Origin: Marinirhabdus gelatinilytica
GTDB taxonomy: Bacteria; Bacteroidota; Bacteroidia; Flavobacteriales; Flavobacteriaceae
Reading direction: 5' to 3'
DNA: 64,000 bases
Assembly: GCF_003353425.1 (NCBI RefSeq)
Contig: NZ_QRAO01000001.1
Location: forward strand, 744,001-808,000
Shown: positions 52,661 to 61,921 of the stretch, one piece after another
Layout of the letters: each line of letters starts with the position of its first letter
Position numbering within the stretch: the stretch's first letter is position 1
Position numbers and translations under genes: made by a program
Notes under the pieces: generated by a model
What the model was told of the DNA's origin: nothing
What the model saw: only the letters and a program-made list of their open reading frames with translations
Databases searched by the model: none

Positions 52661-53101
52661 CTACATTTCTTGCATTTGTTCCCAGTTTTTATCGGCTTTT
52701 TTCTGCATCATTTCGGGGCCTTCTTTGTTCCATTTCTTTAAAGTGTCAGCAAAGAGCGAATCATAGAACAAATAGAGTTTTCCATCCTTTATCTGGAAAG
52801 ATTCGGGGTCTATCTGTACCCGCTTTCCACTGTTGGCCACGGCATAGGCACAGTAACCACCGTACTGTGGTGTGTATTTTTCAGGGTTTGCCATAAACGT
52901 TTTTAAGTTTTCCTGTGAGGTAAACTTATATTTTACCCCTCCGTGAGTTGTAGTGTGCATTTTATTACCTTCAAGTGCTTGGTCGCTAAAATAGGCCACT
53001 ACATCGTAGCCTTCGGCCGCATAGCCATTTTTGGTGTGTATGTCTTGTGCAAATAAGGCAGGTGCAACCACCAAAGCCAGTATTAATAGAATCTTTTTCA
53101 T
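52661..53101 (-). CDS. Secreted YHS-domain protein
   Basis: A 146-residue protein with signal peptide MKKILLILALVVAPALFAQ. The YHS domain (about 25-75, YDVVAYFSDQA and YTPQYGGYCAYAVA) is a small metal-binding unit. A helical tail follows. Such proteins are thought to bind metal or serve as chaperones for it; the function here is not known. Confidence 0.85.
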   Translation of the reverse strand: MKKILLILALVVAPALFAQDIHTKNGYAAEGYDVVAYFSDQALEGNKMHTTTHGGVKYKFTSQENLKTFMANPEKYTPQYGGYCAYAVANSGKRVQIDPESFQIKDGKLYLFYDSLFADTLKKWNKEGPEMMQKKADKNWEQMQEM

Positions 53102-53145
53102 AACAAGCAATAGGTCGGGATGCTGGGAGCTTGCTTACAAACAAA

Positions 53146-53661
53146 TCATAAAAAATTTGAAACTTCTGGGTAGGGCACTAAAGCACTAATAAGCAACTCT
53201 ATACTATCCTTGGCAATAAGTGTGATACTTATTAAAATAGAGACTACCAAGATGGCTACGGAAAGATTATTGGTTTTAATGGCCTTAAATTCATTTACTC
53301 CTCTGGTAAGTATAGAAAAGAGAAAGAATACCGCGGCATTTATAAATACCGCCATTACAAAACCTATAAACAAATAGAGACTGGAATACGAAACCACAGT
53401 GCTTAGGCTAATGGTTTCTTCTTGTGTAGTTGCAATCCTTATCACGTTGGTGATGGACGGTACAATTTCGCTCAAGATCAATCCAATGGAAAAAATGATT
53501 CCCGAAGTAAAGACCGTAAAAGCCATATTGTTGCCCTGTACATCTTCGGTCTTGAAAAAGAGTCGTTTCAGTATGATGTAAGAAGTAAAAATAATAAGTA
53601 CTGAAACAACTAGTGACAGAATAATTTCTATAAGCGCAATGATGAAAAGTTGTGAGTTCAT
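53146..53661 (-). CDS. DUF350-like membrane protein
   Basis: A 171-residue protein with four or five membrane helices. Two repeated units, each with Asn-Asn-x-(A/S)-(F/V) followed by a Gly- or Ser-rich helix (NNMAFTVFTSGIIFSIGL and NNLSVAILVVSILISI), match the DUF350/YjfL pattern. It lies 6 bases after the transglutaminase-like gene and next to a LuxE-like gene. DUF350 proteins appear elsewhere near transglutaminase-like and peptide-ligase genes. Confidence 0.7.
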   Translation of the reverse strand: MNSQLFIIALIEIILSLVVSVLIIFTSYIILKRLFFKTEDVQGNNMAFTVFTSGIIFSIGLILSEIVPSITNVIRIATTQEETISLSTVVSYSSLYLFIGFVMAVFINAAVFFLFSILTRGVNEFKAIKTNNLSVAILVVSILISITLIAKDSIELLISALVPYPEVSNFL

Positions 53662-53667
53662 AAGACA

Positions 53668-54693
53668 TTATTTACTGGTTAAAACAACGTTCCAATGCGA
53701 AACATTATTAAAGGTTGAAGGTACATCGCCCGCCTTGAAATATTTATTTGTGGTTTCCCAAAGCAGGTAGCGTTTGCCGTAATAGGTTTTATAGGTTCCC
53801 GCTCCTGGAAGGTTTATGCCCAATATGGAGTGGCGGTAATAATCGCTATTCAAAATGGCAATATCATACCCAAAATATTTTAGGATAGCATATATCAAAA
53901 CCGTGCGTGTGTCGCAATCACCCTTTAAGCTTTGTAAAAAAGTCACTGGGTTCTGTATTCCAAATTTTACGCCTCCCACGCAACATTCTGGGCATTGTTT
54001 CAGTATTCGCTCTATTTCTGGTTCGTAATTTTCAGGAGCTAGGCATGCACCTTCAAAAACTAGGGAATAGGGGATGTCCTGGATGCAGGTTACTACCATT
54101 TCGGCAAATTCCATTTGGTCCAGGTTTTCTTTTTTTTGAATTTCAGCAAATGCCCGTAGTACCAAATCCAGCTTTGGGGTGTCCTTTTGGTCCAAATAGT
54201 CGTATAGGTCTCCCCAAAAGTTTACTGAAGCGGTCCCTCTGTATTCCTCCAAGTGTTTATAAAGTAATTTATAATCTGCTTCCCTTACGGTGAGGGTTGT
54301 TGTGTAAGCATTTCCAAAATTATCCTTCCAAAACCTGTTGCTACTGTACACGTATATAGTGTCCCTGTCTTCTACCATTTTTGTTCTGGCTACTGCTTCG
54401 GTTTTGTTGAAGGTAGGAGCTTTGTTTTCTTTCATAATATCCTTGATCATACCAACCGCAAAACGAAGTACCATCACAACAGCAAAATAAAAAAAGGCAC
54501 TGCCCCATAAAAAACCTTTTTGGGGTTTCCCCATAAGCTTATTGGCAATAACAATGGCTAGGCCCAGCCCCATTATGGCGGCGAATAAAGCCGAAATTCC
54601 AAATAAGCTAAAGAGGCCAAAAGCCAAAAGGGAAAATGCGAACACCACCACGGTCCAGAGACATCCTTGGTTATTTGCTTTACCGTCCTGCAT
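53668..54693 (-). CDS. Membrane-anchored transglutaminase-like protein
   Basis: A 341-residue protein with three membrane helices at the N-terminus (about 14-32, 36-52, 60-82) and a transglutaminase-like fold in the C-terminal half: the Cys is in GDCDTRTVLIYAILKYFG (about residue 261), the His in YYRHSILGI and an acidic third residue in LLWETT. It may be a thiol protease or ligase at the membrane. Its start overlaps the stop of the LuxE-like gene by one base, and DUF350 follows by 6 bases. Confidence 0.75.
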   Translation of the reverse strand: MQDGKANNQGCLWTVVVFAFSLLAFGLFSLFGISALFAAIMGLGLAIVIANKLMGKPQKGFLWGSAFFYFAVVMVLRFAVGMIKDIMKENKAPTFNKTEAVARTKMVEDRDTIYVYSSNRFWKDNFGNAYTTTLTVREADYKLLYKHLEEYRGTASVNFWGDLYDYLDQKDTPKLDLVLRAFAEIQKKENLDQMEFAEMVVTCIQDIPYSLVFEGACLAPENYEPEIERILKQCPECCVGGVKFGIQNPVTFLQSLKGDCDTRTVLIYAILKYFGYDIAILNSDYYRHSILGINLPGAGTYKTYYGKRYLLWETTNKYFKAGDVPSTFNNVSHWNVVLTSK

Positions 54694-55670
54694 TATAGTA
54701 CCATTAAATTACAGCCACGTATATCGCTGGTGTCAAACCGGCCCATTACCTCAAAGGTGTTATTGGGGTATAATCTGCCCAAATCCTGTGTGGCTATAAA
54801 GGAGCAAGAGTAGGTGTTTGCCAAGTCTATTATGTTGAGTCCACCAGTCTTTTTGTGTATATAGGTAAAGGGGTCTTCGGTATCGCGGGTGATCACCTTC
54901 ATCCATGGAGGACATTGGTATATGCCGTCTCCTGTGGAATAGGCTTGGGAGAGCAGCTCTGTCATCCCGTATTCACTGTGTATTTTTTCCACGCCAAAAC
55001 CTTGTTTTAGGTTGTTGTGTAATTGGGTCTTGGTGAGCTCTTTTCTTCGGCCCTTCATCCCGCCAGTTTCCATAACAATGGTATGCTGTAGGTTGAAAGT
55101 TTCCATTTCAATTACATCCAGCAAGGCGTAGGATACCCCCAGCAGTATTGTTTTTTGTCCATTGGTTTCAAGTTGTTTTACTTTTTCAATCAATGCATCA
55201 AGATTATTCAGGTAAAAGCCGCTGTGTGGACTGTTGCTTTTGGCAATGAGCCTATCTGCCATATACACCAGCGAAGAGCCACCCCGTTCCAGATATGAAG
55301 GTAACAACGCCAAGAACACATATTCTTGGGGACTTCCATAAAATTGTTGAAAGCCTTTGAGAAAACTTTCTTCGTATGTTGAAATTTTTGCAACGTAGTG
55401 CTTGCTAGTAACACTTCCAGTGGTTCCACTGCTGCTAAAAGTTTTATCGGCCACGACATCTTGGGCAATTATTTTTTCAGACTTAAAGAACTGGATGGGC
55501 AAGAAGGGAATTTTTTCTATCCCTGAAATAGTAGAGGGGTCCACCTTCAGTAACTCGCAAAACCTTCGGTACACCGCTACATTTGCGTATTGAAACTGAA
55601 AGGTTTCCAGTGCAATCTTGTTGAAATCGCTTTCAGAAGAAATAGTGCTGAAATGTGAAGGGATTCTCAA
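54693..55670 (-). CDS. LuxE/PaaK-type acyl-protein synthetase-like protein
   Basis: A 325-residue member of the LuxE branch of the ANL adenylating superfamily. The phosphate-binding loop is SSSGTTGSVTSKHY (about residue 80), later segments ETGGMKGRRKELTK and SEYGMTELLSQAY fit the family, and the C-terminal domain is short. LuxE relatives activate fatty acids or other carboxylates as adenylates. Its substrate is unknown. It heads the row with the transglutaminase-like and DUF350 genes. Confidence 0.8.
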   Translation of the reverse strand: MRIPSHFSTISSESDFNKIALETFQFQYANVAVYRRFCELLKVDPSTISGIEKIPFLPIQFFKSEKIIAQDVVADKTFSSSGTTGSVTSKHYVAKISTYEESFLKGFQQFYGSPQEYVFLALLPSYLERGGSSLVYMADRLIAKSNSPHSGFYLNNLDALIEKVKQLETNGQKTILLGVSYALLDVIEMETFNLQHTIVMETGGMKGRRKELTKTQLHNNLKQGFGVEKIHSEYGMTELLSQAYSTGDGIYQCPPWMKVITRDTEDPFTYIHKKTGGLNIIDLANTYSCSFIATQDLGRLYPNNTFEVMGRFDTSDIRGCNLMVL

Positions 55671-55707
55671 TAGTGGGTTATTTGTACAATTTCAAAAATA
55701 GGGAATA

Positions 55708-55742
55708 AAAAAAGCTTCTGCCAAGGGACAGAAGCTTTAAAA
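55708..55742 (-). terminator. Terminator of the T9SS-exported protein gene
   Basis: AAAGCTTCTG and CAGAAGCTTT pair over 10 bases around an 8-base loop, with A-run on the left that is a T-run on the minus strand, 20 bases past the stop codon. Confidence 0.85.
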
Positions 55743-55761
55743 AATTTTGTTTCAAATACGC

Positions 55762-57483
55762 TTAGCGTACGATCAATTTTTGGGTTGCAGTTACACCGTC
55801 TTGTGTAATTTTCACTAGGTAAATCCCGCTGTTAAGTGCAGTAATATCTACTGAACTGTTTGTCACGGTATTTACAACGATTTTTCCAGTTACATCATAA
55901 ATGGCAACGTTCATCTCTGCATTGTTTGCAGATGCGATGGTGATGTAGTTTCCGTTTGTTGGGTTAGGGTATACCGCAAAGTTGTTTTGGTCAAACTCAT
56001 TGGTTCCTAAGGTTACATCTCCATTTACGTCGTCTTGGTTACGAGAAGTGATAAAGTAGCTTCCGTTATCTCTTTCGGTAATGATACCAGCAAGGTCAAC
56101 AGTTTCAACAGGGATAGGAAGCCCAATGTAGTCTGCATCAAAGAAAGAAGTCCTGAAGTTGAACGTTCCGTCTGGGTTGGTCAATGGGTATTCAGTTCCT
56201 GTTTGCCAGTTTGGGTCTCCACCAATAACGATATCTACACCCTGAACAATCTGTACGTACTCAGCTTCGTACTCTTCTGGATTGGTCAATAATTCTGCAA
56301 TGCTCACAGCTTGTGGTACAACTGGGTTTCCTGTTGAGGATGCAGGTGGCGTGTCTGCTTCTGGAACAAATTGTAGCATCCCACCGAACTCGGTTACTTC
56401 TCCTGTAATGGTAGTGATACCATCACCAATCATATATTCCGTAGTGATAACACCGTTGTCATCATCAATCAAGATAGCGGCAGTGTCGTCTTCAATAAAT
56501 TTTTGATTCCTAAAATCCTGTTGGAAAGTTAGGATGGCTTCTCCTACAAGAGTAACGGTTGCGCCAACTCCAGCAGCTCTCAAGTCTGCAATGGTTGCTG
56601 CATTAAGTGCAGGTTCACAAGCTGGTGCAGTAATATCAAAATCCTCGTCACAAGATGTGCTTGAAACATTTACGGTAATCATGGTTTCTTCGTCCACATC
56701 GGTAATCTCAATGGTACCAGTTGCATTGGAAGTGGGATCGTCCCCTCCAACGGTACCAGAGCCTGCTGTTATGGTAATGGTGTATGTTTCGGTTCCTCCA
56801 CCTACAAAATCCATAGAAATAGTAACGGTATCTACATTGGCAGTGCTAGTGTCACACTCAATTGTAGTGTTAGAGATGGCAAATGTGCAAGACGGGCATA
56901 CGTTATCTGCATCCAGCGTTGGAGCTGCAATACAGTAGGTGCCGTCAGGTCTTTGTTGTATGGATTCGTTAATTCCATTCCCGTTGAGGTTCTCATCGTA
57001 TTGAACGGTTTCACCCAAAGCGGCCAAAAGATCGGTATCATCAGGGTCGCTTGTGCCATAGACAAGTGCGTCTACTAAGTTTGTAGTTGTGGCAGGGGTG
57101 TCTGTTGGAAAGTCAGTGTCGTCTCCTACATAGATTGCCACGGCATCTGCACCGTTTTGAACCACGTTATTGGCTCCTAGGTCGATATCTACACCAGGGA
57201 CAGCTGTTCCTCCAAGGATGAAGTATCCGTTAGCATCGGTAGTAAATCCGTCAAGATCTATTGCATTGTAGCTTGCATCGTCAGATCCGTTGAACAGTAC
57301 AACTACATATCCGTCTAAGGCTGTGTTTGGAGTAGAGGTTTTAATTTCAATAAATTCCATGGCATCAGTGCCATCTTGGTCTGCGTCAATTTCGTTAATG
57401 GTAATATCTACACCACTGGCCCTGTTTTGGCCAAAAGAAACGGCAGTAATAAGTACTAATAATAAAAGGGTAATTTTTTTCAT
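55762..57483 (-). CDS. T9SS-exported lamin-tail-domain protein
   Basis: A 573-residue exported protein: signal peptide MKKITLLLLVLITAVSFGQ, a lamin-tail-like domain (about 25-190, VDITINEIDADQDGTDAMEF), a beta-rich Cys-containing middle, an OB-fold-like region (about 300-470) and a type IX sorting domain (YPNPTNGNYITIAS, ending LVKITQDGVTATQKLIVR's last strand). It is acidic (many Asp and Glu), as expected for a surface protein. The OB fold after a lamin-tail domain is reminiscent of secreted nucleases, but no nuclease motif is present. Confidence 0.85.
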   Translation of the reverse strand: MKKITLLLLVLITAVSFGQNRASGVDITINEIDADQDGTDAMEFIEIKTSTPNTALDGYVVVLFNGSDDASYNAIDLDGFTTDANGYFILGGTAVPGVDIDLGANNVVQNGADAVAIYVGDDTDFPTDTPATTTNLVDALVYGTSDPDDTDLLAALGETVQYDENLNGNGINESIQQRPDGTYCIAAPTLDADNVCPSCTFAISNTTIECDTSTANVDTVTISMDFVGGGTETYTITITAGSGTVGGDDPTSNATGTIEITDVDEETMITVNVSSTSCDEDFDITAPACEPALNAATIADLRAAGVGATVTLVGEAILTFQQDFRNQKFIEDDTAAILIDDDNGVITTEYMIGDGITTITGEVTEFGGMLQFVPEADTPPASSTGNPVVPQAVSIAELLTNPEEYEAEYVQIVQGVDIVIGGDPNWQTGTEYPLTNPDGTFNFRTSFFDADYIGLPIPVETVDLAGIITERDNGSYFITSRNQDDVNGDVTLGTNEFDQNNFAVYPNPTNGNYITIASANNAEMNVAIYDVTGKIVVNTVTNSSVDITALNSGIYLVKITQDGVTATQKLIVR

Positions 57484-57507
57484 CTTATAAATTGTTATTA
57501 ATTTTTA

Positions 57508-57515
57508 CAAATATA
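57508..57515 (-). promoter_or_regulatory. -7 promoter motif of the T9SS protein gene
   Basis: On the minus strand the sequence reads TATATTTG, a perfect match to TAnnTTTG, 25 bases before the start codon. Confidence 0.5.
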
Positions 57516-57701
57516 AACAATGAGCTAGGCTTTTAAAATTATAGAACCCCCTATCCACAAGGTTTAACGTAACTATAACATAAAATAATGTGAATGGGTA
57601 ATTTTTAATTGGGGTGTTACCTTATTGTTAAGGATGTTGCTTATTTTTACGTTGGTTTACGTTTTGTAGTATCTTTAACGTTTTGATAATATAGTACTAA
57701 A

Positions 57702-58385
57702 ATGAAGAAGAAAAACACCAAGATTTTATTAGTGGACGACGAGCCTGATATCCTAGAAATAGTAGGCTACAACTTAACCTCAGAAGGCTATCAGGTGCTA
57801 ACAGCAGAAAACGGGATTGAGGCCATTGCAGTGGCAAAAAAGGAGCAGCCCCACTTGATAATTTTGGACGTGATGATGCCTGAGATGGATGGGATAGAGG
57901 CCTGTGAAAAACTTCGTGGTATCCCAGAACTTTCTGAAACCGTGATCACCTTCTTTACTGCCAGGGGTGAGGACTATTCCCAAGTAGCAGGTTTTGATGC
58001 TGGCGCAGACGATTATATAACAAAACCGGTTAAGCCAAAGGTGCTCATTAGCAAAGTAAAGGCGTTGCTTAGACGATTTAAAGAAGATGCTAAAGAAGAT
58101 GCTAAGGTAAAATTTGGTAACTTAGTAATCAATAAAGAAGAATATAAAGTTATTCTGGACAAAAAGGAGATTGCACTACCTAGAAAAGAATTTGAACTCC
58201 TGTCGCTCCTAGCATCAAAGCCAGGAAAAGTATTTAAAAGAGAGGATATATTAGATAGGGTATGGGGAAATGAGGTTGTTGTAGGAGGAAGAACTATAGA
58301 TGTCCATATCAGAAAATTACGAGAGAAACTAGGAGATAAAAGGTTCAAGACCGTAAAGGGAGTTGGATATAAATTTGTTGTATAG
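57702..58385 (+). CDS. OmpR/PhoB-type response regulator
   Basis: A 227-residue DNA-binding regulator: receiver about 5-120 (D13 and D14 in VDDEPDI, phosphoacceptor Asp in ILDVMMPEMDG) and a winged-helix output domain (about 135-225, with RKEFELLSLLASKPGKVFKR and VDVHIRKLREK-type segment). The stop overlaps the kinase start (TAGTG). The target genes are unknown. Confidence 0.95.
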   Translation: MKKKNTKILLVDDEPDILEIVGYNLTSEGYQVLTAENGIEAIAVAKKEQPHLIILDVMMPEMDGIEACEKLRGIPELSETVITFFTARGEDYSQVAGFDAGADDYITKPVKPKVLISKVKALLRRFKEDAKEDAKVKFGNLVINKEEYKVILDKKEIALPRKEFELLSLLASKPGKVFKREDILDRVWGNEVVVGGRTIDVHIRKLREKLGDKRFKTVKGVGYKFVV

Positions 58386-59428
58386 TGCCAAAACCGTTTA
58401 AGAAAACATATAAATTCGCAGCGTATACATCTACGTATATCACACTTTTCTTAACACTCGTAATGGGTGTTTTTTTTTATGTACAGGGTACAAGTAGCTA
58501 TTGGTTTTTATTTGGTTTTGTTGTTGTTTGTTACCTATTTTCATTTTTTATCATTCAGTTTAGGGTTCAAAAGTTCATTTATAAGCGGGTGGTGAAAATT
58601 TATGAGGATGTAAGATTGCTGGATGCAGCAACCTTTTCTCCAAAACGGGTCACTACCGATATGGAAACCCTCACCAAGGAAGTAGAACGTTTTGCAGAGA
58701 ACAAAAAGCTAGAAATAGAAAGCCTTAAAGTGAGGGAAAACTACCGTAGGGAATTTCTAGGTAATATATCGCATGAGCTCAAGACACCTTTGTTTACTGT
58801 GCAGGGCTATATTTTAACGTTGCTGGAGGGCGCTATGAAGGACAAGTCGGTTAGAAAAAAATACCTGCAGCGGGCAAACAAGGGAGTGGAACGGCTCATA
58901 TATATTATCAAGGACTTGGACATGATCACAAAGTTGGAGGTGGGAGACCTTAACCTGAACGAAGAAGACTTCAATATCATAGAATTGGTGCAAAATGTTT
59001 TTGACCTCTTGGAAATGAAGGCTGCCAAAAAAAGGATCACCTTGACTTTCGACGTGGATTATGAGGATAGCATTTTTGTATATGCAGATAGGGAGCGTAT
59101 CCAACAAGTGCTTACTAACCTTATTGTAAACTCTATAAAATACGGAGTTAAAGACGGCACCACCGAAGTGAGCATTGAGGAATTTGTCCAGAACAAAGTA
59201 CTTATACGCATTACGGACAATGGAGAAGGAATAGAAAAAGAAAACATTACCCGCCTTTTTGAGCGCTTTTTTAGGGTAGATAAAAGCGGTTCCAGAAAAG
59301 AAGGCGGCAGCGGTCTGGGACTCGCAATCGTGAAACATATCGTAGAGGCCCATAAAGAAAAGATTTATGTAGAGAGCCAATTGGAAGTAGGCTCGGAGTT
59401 TTCATTTACCCTCGAAAAGGCTAAATAA
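58385..59428 (+). CDS. PhoR-like sensor histidine kinase
   Basis: A 347-residue membrane kinase with two close membrane helices (about 14-35 and 40-58), no PAS domain, then HisKA (ISHELKTPLF, about residue 130), and HATPase (NLIVNSIKYG, DNGEGIE, GGSGLGLAIVKHI). The start is GTG at 58385, overlapping the regulator's stop codon. The last 27 bases overlap the converging glycosyltransferase gene. Likely partner of the OmpR-type regulator. Confidence 0.93.
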   Translation: MPKPFKKTYKFAAYTSTYITLFLTLVMGVFFYVQGTSSYWFLFGFVVVCYLFSFFIIQFRVQKFIYKRVVKIYEDVRLLDAATFSPKRVTTDMETLTKEVERFAENKKLEIESLKVRENYRREFLGNISHELKTPLFTVQGYILTLLEGAMKDKSVRKKYLQRANKGVERLIYIIKDLDMITKLEVGDLNLNEEDFNIIELVQNVFDLLEMKAAKKRITLTFDVDYEDSIFVYADRERIQQVLTNLIVNSIKYGVKDGTTEVSIEEFVQNKVLIRITDNGEGIEKENITRLFERFFRVDKSGSRKEGGSGLGLAIVKHIVEAHKEKIYVESQLEVGSEFSFTLEKAK

Positions 59429-60463
59429 GTACCCGTAGTCCTCCCTGGCCGTAAACCCTCCCAAACCTTTGTACAATGAAATCTTGTCCAGTTTTTTTTC
59501 GCTAAACTTCTCTTGTTTGCAGCTGGGCACTATACCTTGTAGTTTCAGTTTTTTTGCCAGGTACTTTTGTTCGTATTGTCCCGGGGTGGGGATAAAAAAA
59601 GCGGGTTTGTTCATAGTGGCCAGATCCATGATAGTTGTATAGCCAGAACGTGAGATAATTACTTCGCTTTGGTTTATAAGCGTTTCAAGGCTTTCGGTCT
59701 CCAAATAATTGTAAACCGTAATTCCGTTTACAACCGTGCTGTTCCTTTTTTCGCTCAGCTTGCCCTTTACCAATGCTACTTTTTTTTCAGAAACACTAAA
59801 GATATCCATTAATTTCTCCTCCAGCAGTGTGCGTTGCGGTTCGGGGCCGGACAGTAGGCATAGGACATCAAATTTTTTCGGGATGTCCCTGTGTTTCATA
59901 CGACTTAAAGGACCAATATAAGTGATGGGTAAATTTGTTTTAGGATTATGTCCCAGCTTTCCACTCAGGTTTATGGGGCCAGCTACATCCGGGACCCAGC
60001 AAGCGTCAAACTTTTTTATGACCTTTTGGTGCATTTTGCTACTTAAAAGGGAGGTGTTCCCAGAAAGAACGTTGAGTTGGTGCGTCATAAAAACCGATGG
60101 TATTTTCTTGTTGAACACGCCCAAGCGGTTGTCACTTATAATGCCCTGTATAACGCCGTTTGAGACAAGTTTTTTTATCACCTTTTTTTCGGCATCCATC
60201 GTTCTTTTAATATGTGGTAGTTTCAGCAATAGTTTCCACTTGAGCAAACCGCCCTTTTTAGTATAGGTGACGTTGTAAGGAGGGAGTTCTATGGTTTCGA
60301 GTTGGGGGAACTCTTTTTTCAGCAATGATAGTGCTTCGCCGTCACTTCCCAAAAGCACATTGTAACCGTTTTTTAAGAGCGAGCGTATTATGGGAATACA
60401 GCGGGTGGCGTGTCCCAGTCCCCAATGGAGTGGTGCTACGAGTATGGTTTTTTTAGATTTCAG
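59402..60463 (-). CDS. Glycosyltransferase family 28-like protein with non-standard start
   Basis: A protein of about 353 residues of the MurG/UGT-like fold. KTILVAPLHWGLGHATRC near the start is the typical N-terminal loop, and SRSGYTTIMDLATMNKPAFFIPTP and GQYEQKYLAKKL are the nucleotide-sugar site. A GTG at 60358 would delete the N-terminal loop, so the real start must lie upstream. No ATG, GTG or TTG is found in frame; CTG at 60463 gives MKSKKTIL-like start and is the best guess. Convergent overlap with the kinase gene of 27 bases. Confidence 0.8.
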   Translation of the reverse strand: MKSKKTILVAPLHWGLGHATRCIPIIRSLLKNGYNVLLGSDGEALSLLKKEFPQLETIELPPYNVTYTKKGGLLKWKLLLKLPHIKRTMDAEKKVIKKLVSNGVIQGIISDNRLGVFNKKIPSVFMTHQLNVLSGNTSLLSSKMHQKVIKKFDACWVPDVAGPINLSGKLGHNPKTNLPITYIGPLSRMKHRDIPKKFDVLCLLSGPEPQRTLLEEKLMDIFSVSEKKVALVKGKLSEKRNSTVVNGITVYNYLETESLETLINQSEVIISRSGYTTIMDLATMNKPAFFIPTPGQYEQKYLAKKLKLQGIVPSCKQEKFSEKKLDKISLYKGLGGFTAREDYGYLFSLFEGK

Positions 60464-60580
60464 CTGAAATAGTTGTGTTGTTGAATTTGTGTCAAGGTAT
60501 AAAAAAACAAAAGTAAGTAGAATCCTCCCGCCGTATATTTCCTTAATTTTACCGAAATATTAAACAATAGCACCAAAACC

Positions 60581-61261
60581 GTGGGAAGTAAAAACAAATT
60601 AAAACGATTTAAGGAAAACGAAACCTTCGAAAATGTAGTGCAGCCCAGCCGAGACGAGGTGACGGGAGGTGATTTTGCCTTACAAGGAAAATGGAAAAAG
60701 GATTTCTTTAAAAACGAAAACCCTCTGGTGCTCGAACTTGGGTGCGGTAAAGGGGAGTATTCTGTTAACTTGGCTCGCAAATACCCAAACAAGAACTTTT
60801 TGGGAATAGACATAAAAGGAGCGCGGTTCTGGAGAGGTGCAAAAACCGCCTTGGAAGAAGACTTGGGCAATGTGGGGTTTTTGAGAACACAGATCGAATT
60901 GGTGACCTTCCTGTTTGCTGAAAATGAAGTAGATGAAATCTGGATCACTTTTCCAGACCCCCAGATTAAGTACAAGCGTACCAAGCACCGTTTGACCAAC
61001 CAAGAATTTCTGGAAAAATATAAGCATATCCTCAAACCTGGGGGTGTAGTGCATCTAAAGACCGATAGTGAATTTATGCACGGCTATACATTGGGGCTCC
61101 TACACGGTCTGGATGAAGAGATTGAATACGCCCACCACGATGTGTATGGCAATCCCCATTCTCCACAGGAAGTGACTTCTATCCAAACATTTTACGAGAG
61201 CCAATATTTGGAAAAGGACAAAAAAATTACCTACGTACGTTTTACGTTTCGAGGCAATTAA
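60581..61261 (+). CDS. trmB: tRNA (guanine-N7)-methyltransferase TrmB
   Basis: Methylates G46 of tRNA with SAM. The 226-residue protein has the SAM motif VLELGCGKGEY (about residue 50), GIDIKGARFWRG, and TFPDPQIKYKRTKHRLTNQEFL, the family signature. GTG start at 60581. The LysE-type gene follows closely. Confidence 0.93.
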   Translation: MGSKNKLKRFKENETFENVVQPSRDEVTGGDFALQGKWKKDFFKNENPLVLELGCGKGEYSVNLARKYPNKNFLGIDIKGARFWRGAKTALEEDLGNVGFLRTQIELVTFLFAENEVDEIWITFPDPQIKYKRTKHRLTNQEFLEKYKHILKPGGVVHLKTDSEFMHGYTLGLLHGLDEEIEYAHHDVYGNPHSPQEVTSIQTFYESQYLEKDKKITYVRFTFRGN

Positions 61262-61291
61262 TTGTATATTCACAGTGCAAACCAACCCTGG

Positions 61292-61921
61292 ATGTCTTTA
61301 CTTATCAATTTTACCATTGGTTTTTTAGCTGCGTTTATTGGAGTGATACCTCCCGGTTTGCTCAATATGTATGCCGCCAAGATAAGTATGAAGGAGGGGC
61401 GAAAAAAAGGGTTGATGTTCTCTCTTGGGGTTTGCATTACGGTAATGGTGCAAACGTATATTGCCCTGATCTTCGCAAGATTCCTGGATATGCACCCAGA
61501 ATATGTAGATATCCTCCAAAAGGTTGGATTGGGAATTTTTATTTGCCTAACCATCTATTTCTTTTTTATAGCTAAGGACAACAGCCGCCAAATGCCCGAA
61601 AGTGTAGAGCCCCACTCCAAGACCAACCGTTTTTTTTCAGGTATGCTGCTGGCGCTACTCAACCTATTGCCATTACCTTATTGGTTGTATATAAGTATCA
61701 CGTTTGCGGGTTTTGGATGGTTCAGTTTTGGGCAGCTGGAAATCTTTTCGGCAGTTTTGGCATCTGGAATGGGAACTTTTTTAATGTTGGCACTGTATGT
61801 TTGGTTTTTCAGAAAGAAAGACAAACCCCAACAAAAAATGGTAAATATGAATTACATTATTGGAGGGATTACAGCAGTTATTTCTGTAATTACTTTCTTT
61901 AAGATTTTTAATGGCTATTAG
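61292..61921 (+). CDS. LysE-type amino acid exporter
   Basis: A 209-residue membrane protein with six hydrophobic segments. FLAAFIGVIPPGLLNMYAAKISMKEG is typical of the LysE/RhtB family. The start ATG is 61292. Substrate unknown. It overlaps the ATL gene by 11 bases and sits in a row of trmB-lysE-atl. Confidence 0.88.
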   Translation: MSLLINFTIGFLAAFIGVIPPGLLNMYAAKISMKEGRKKGLMFSLGVCITVMVQTYIALIFARFLDMHPEYVDILQKVGLGIFICLTIYFFFIAKDNSRQMPESVEPHSKTNRFFSGMLLALLNLLPLPYWLYISITFAGFGWFSFGQLEIFSAVLASGMGTFLMLALYVWFFRKKDKPQQKMVNMNYIIGGITAVISVITFFKIFNGY

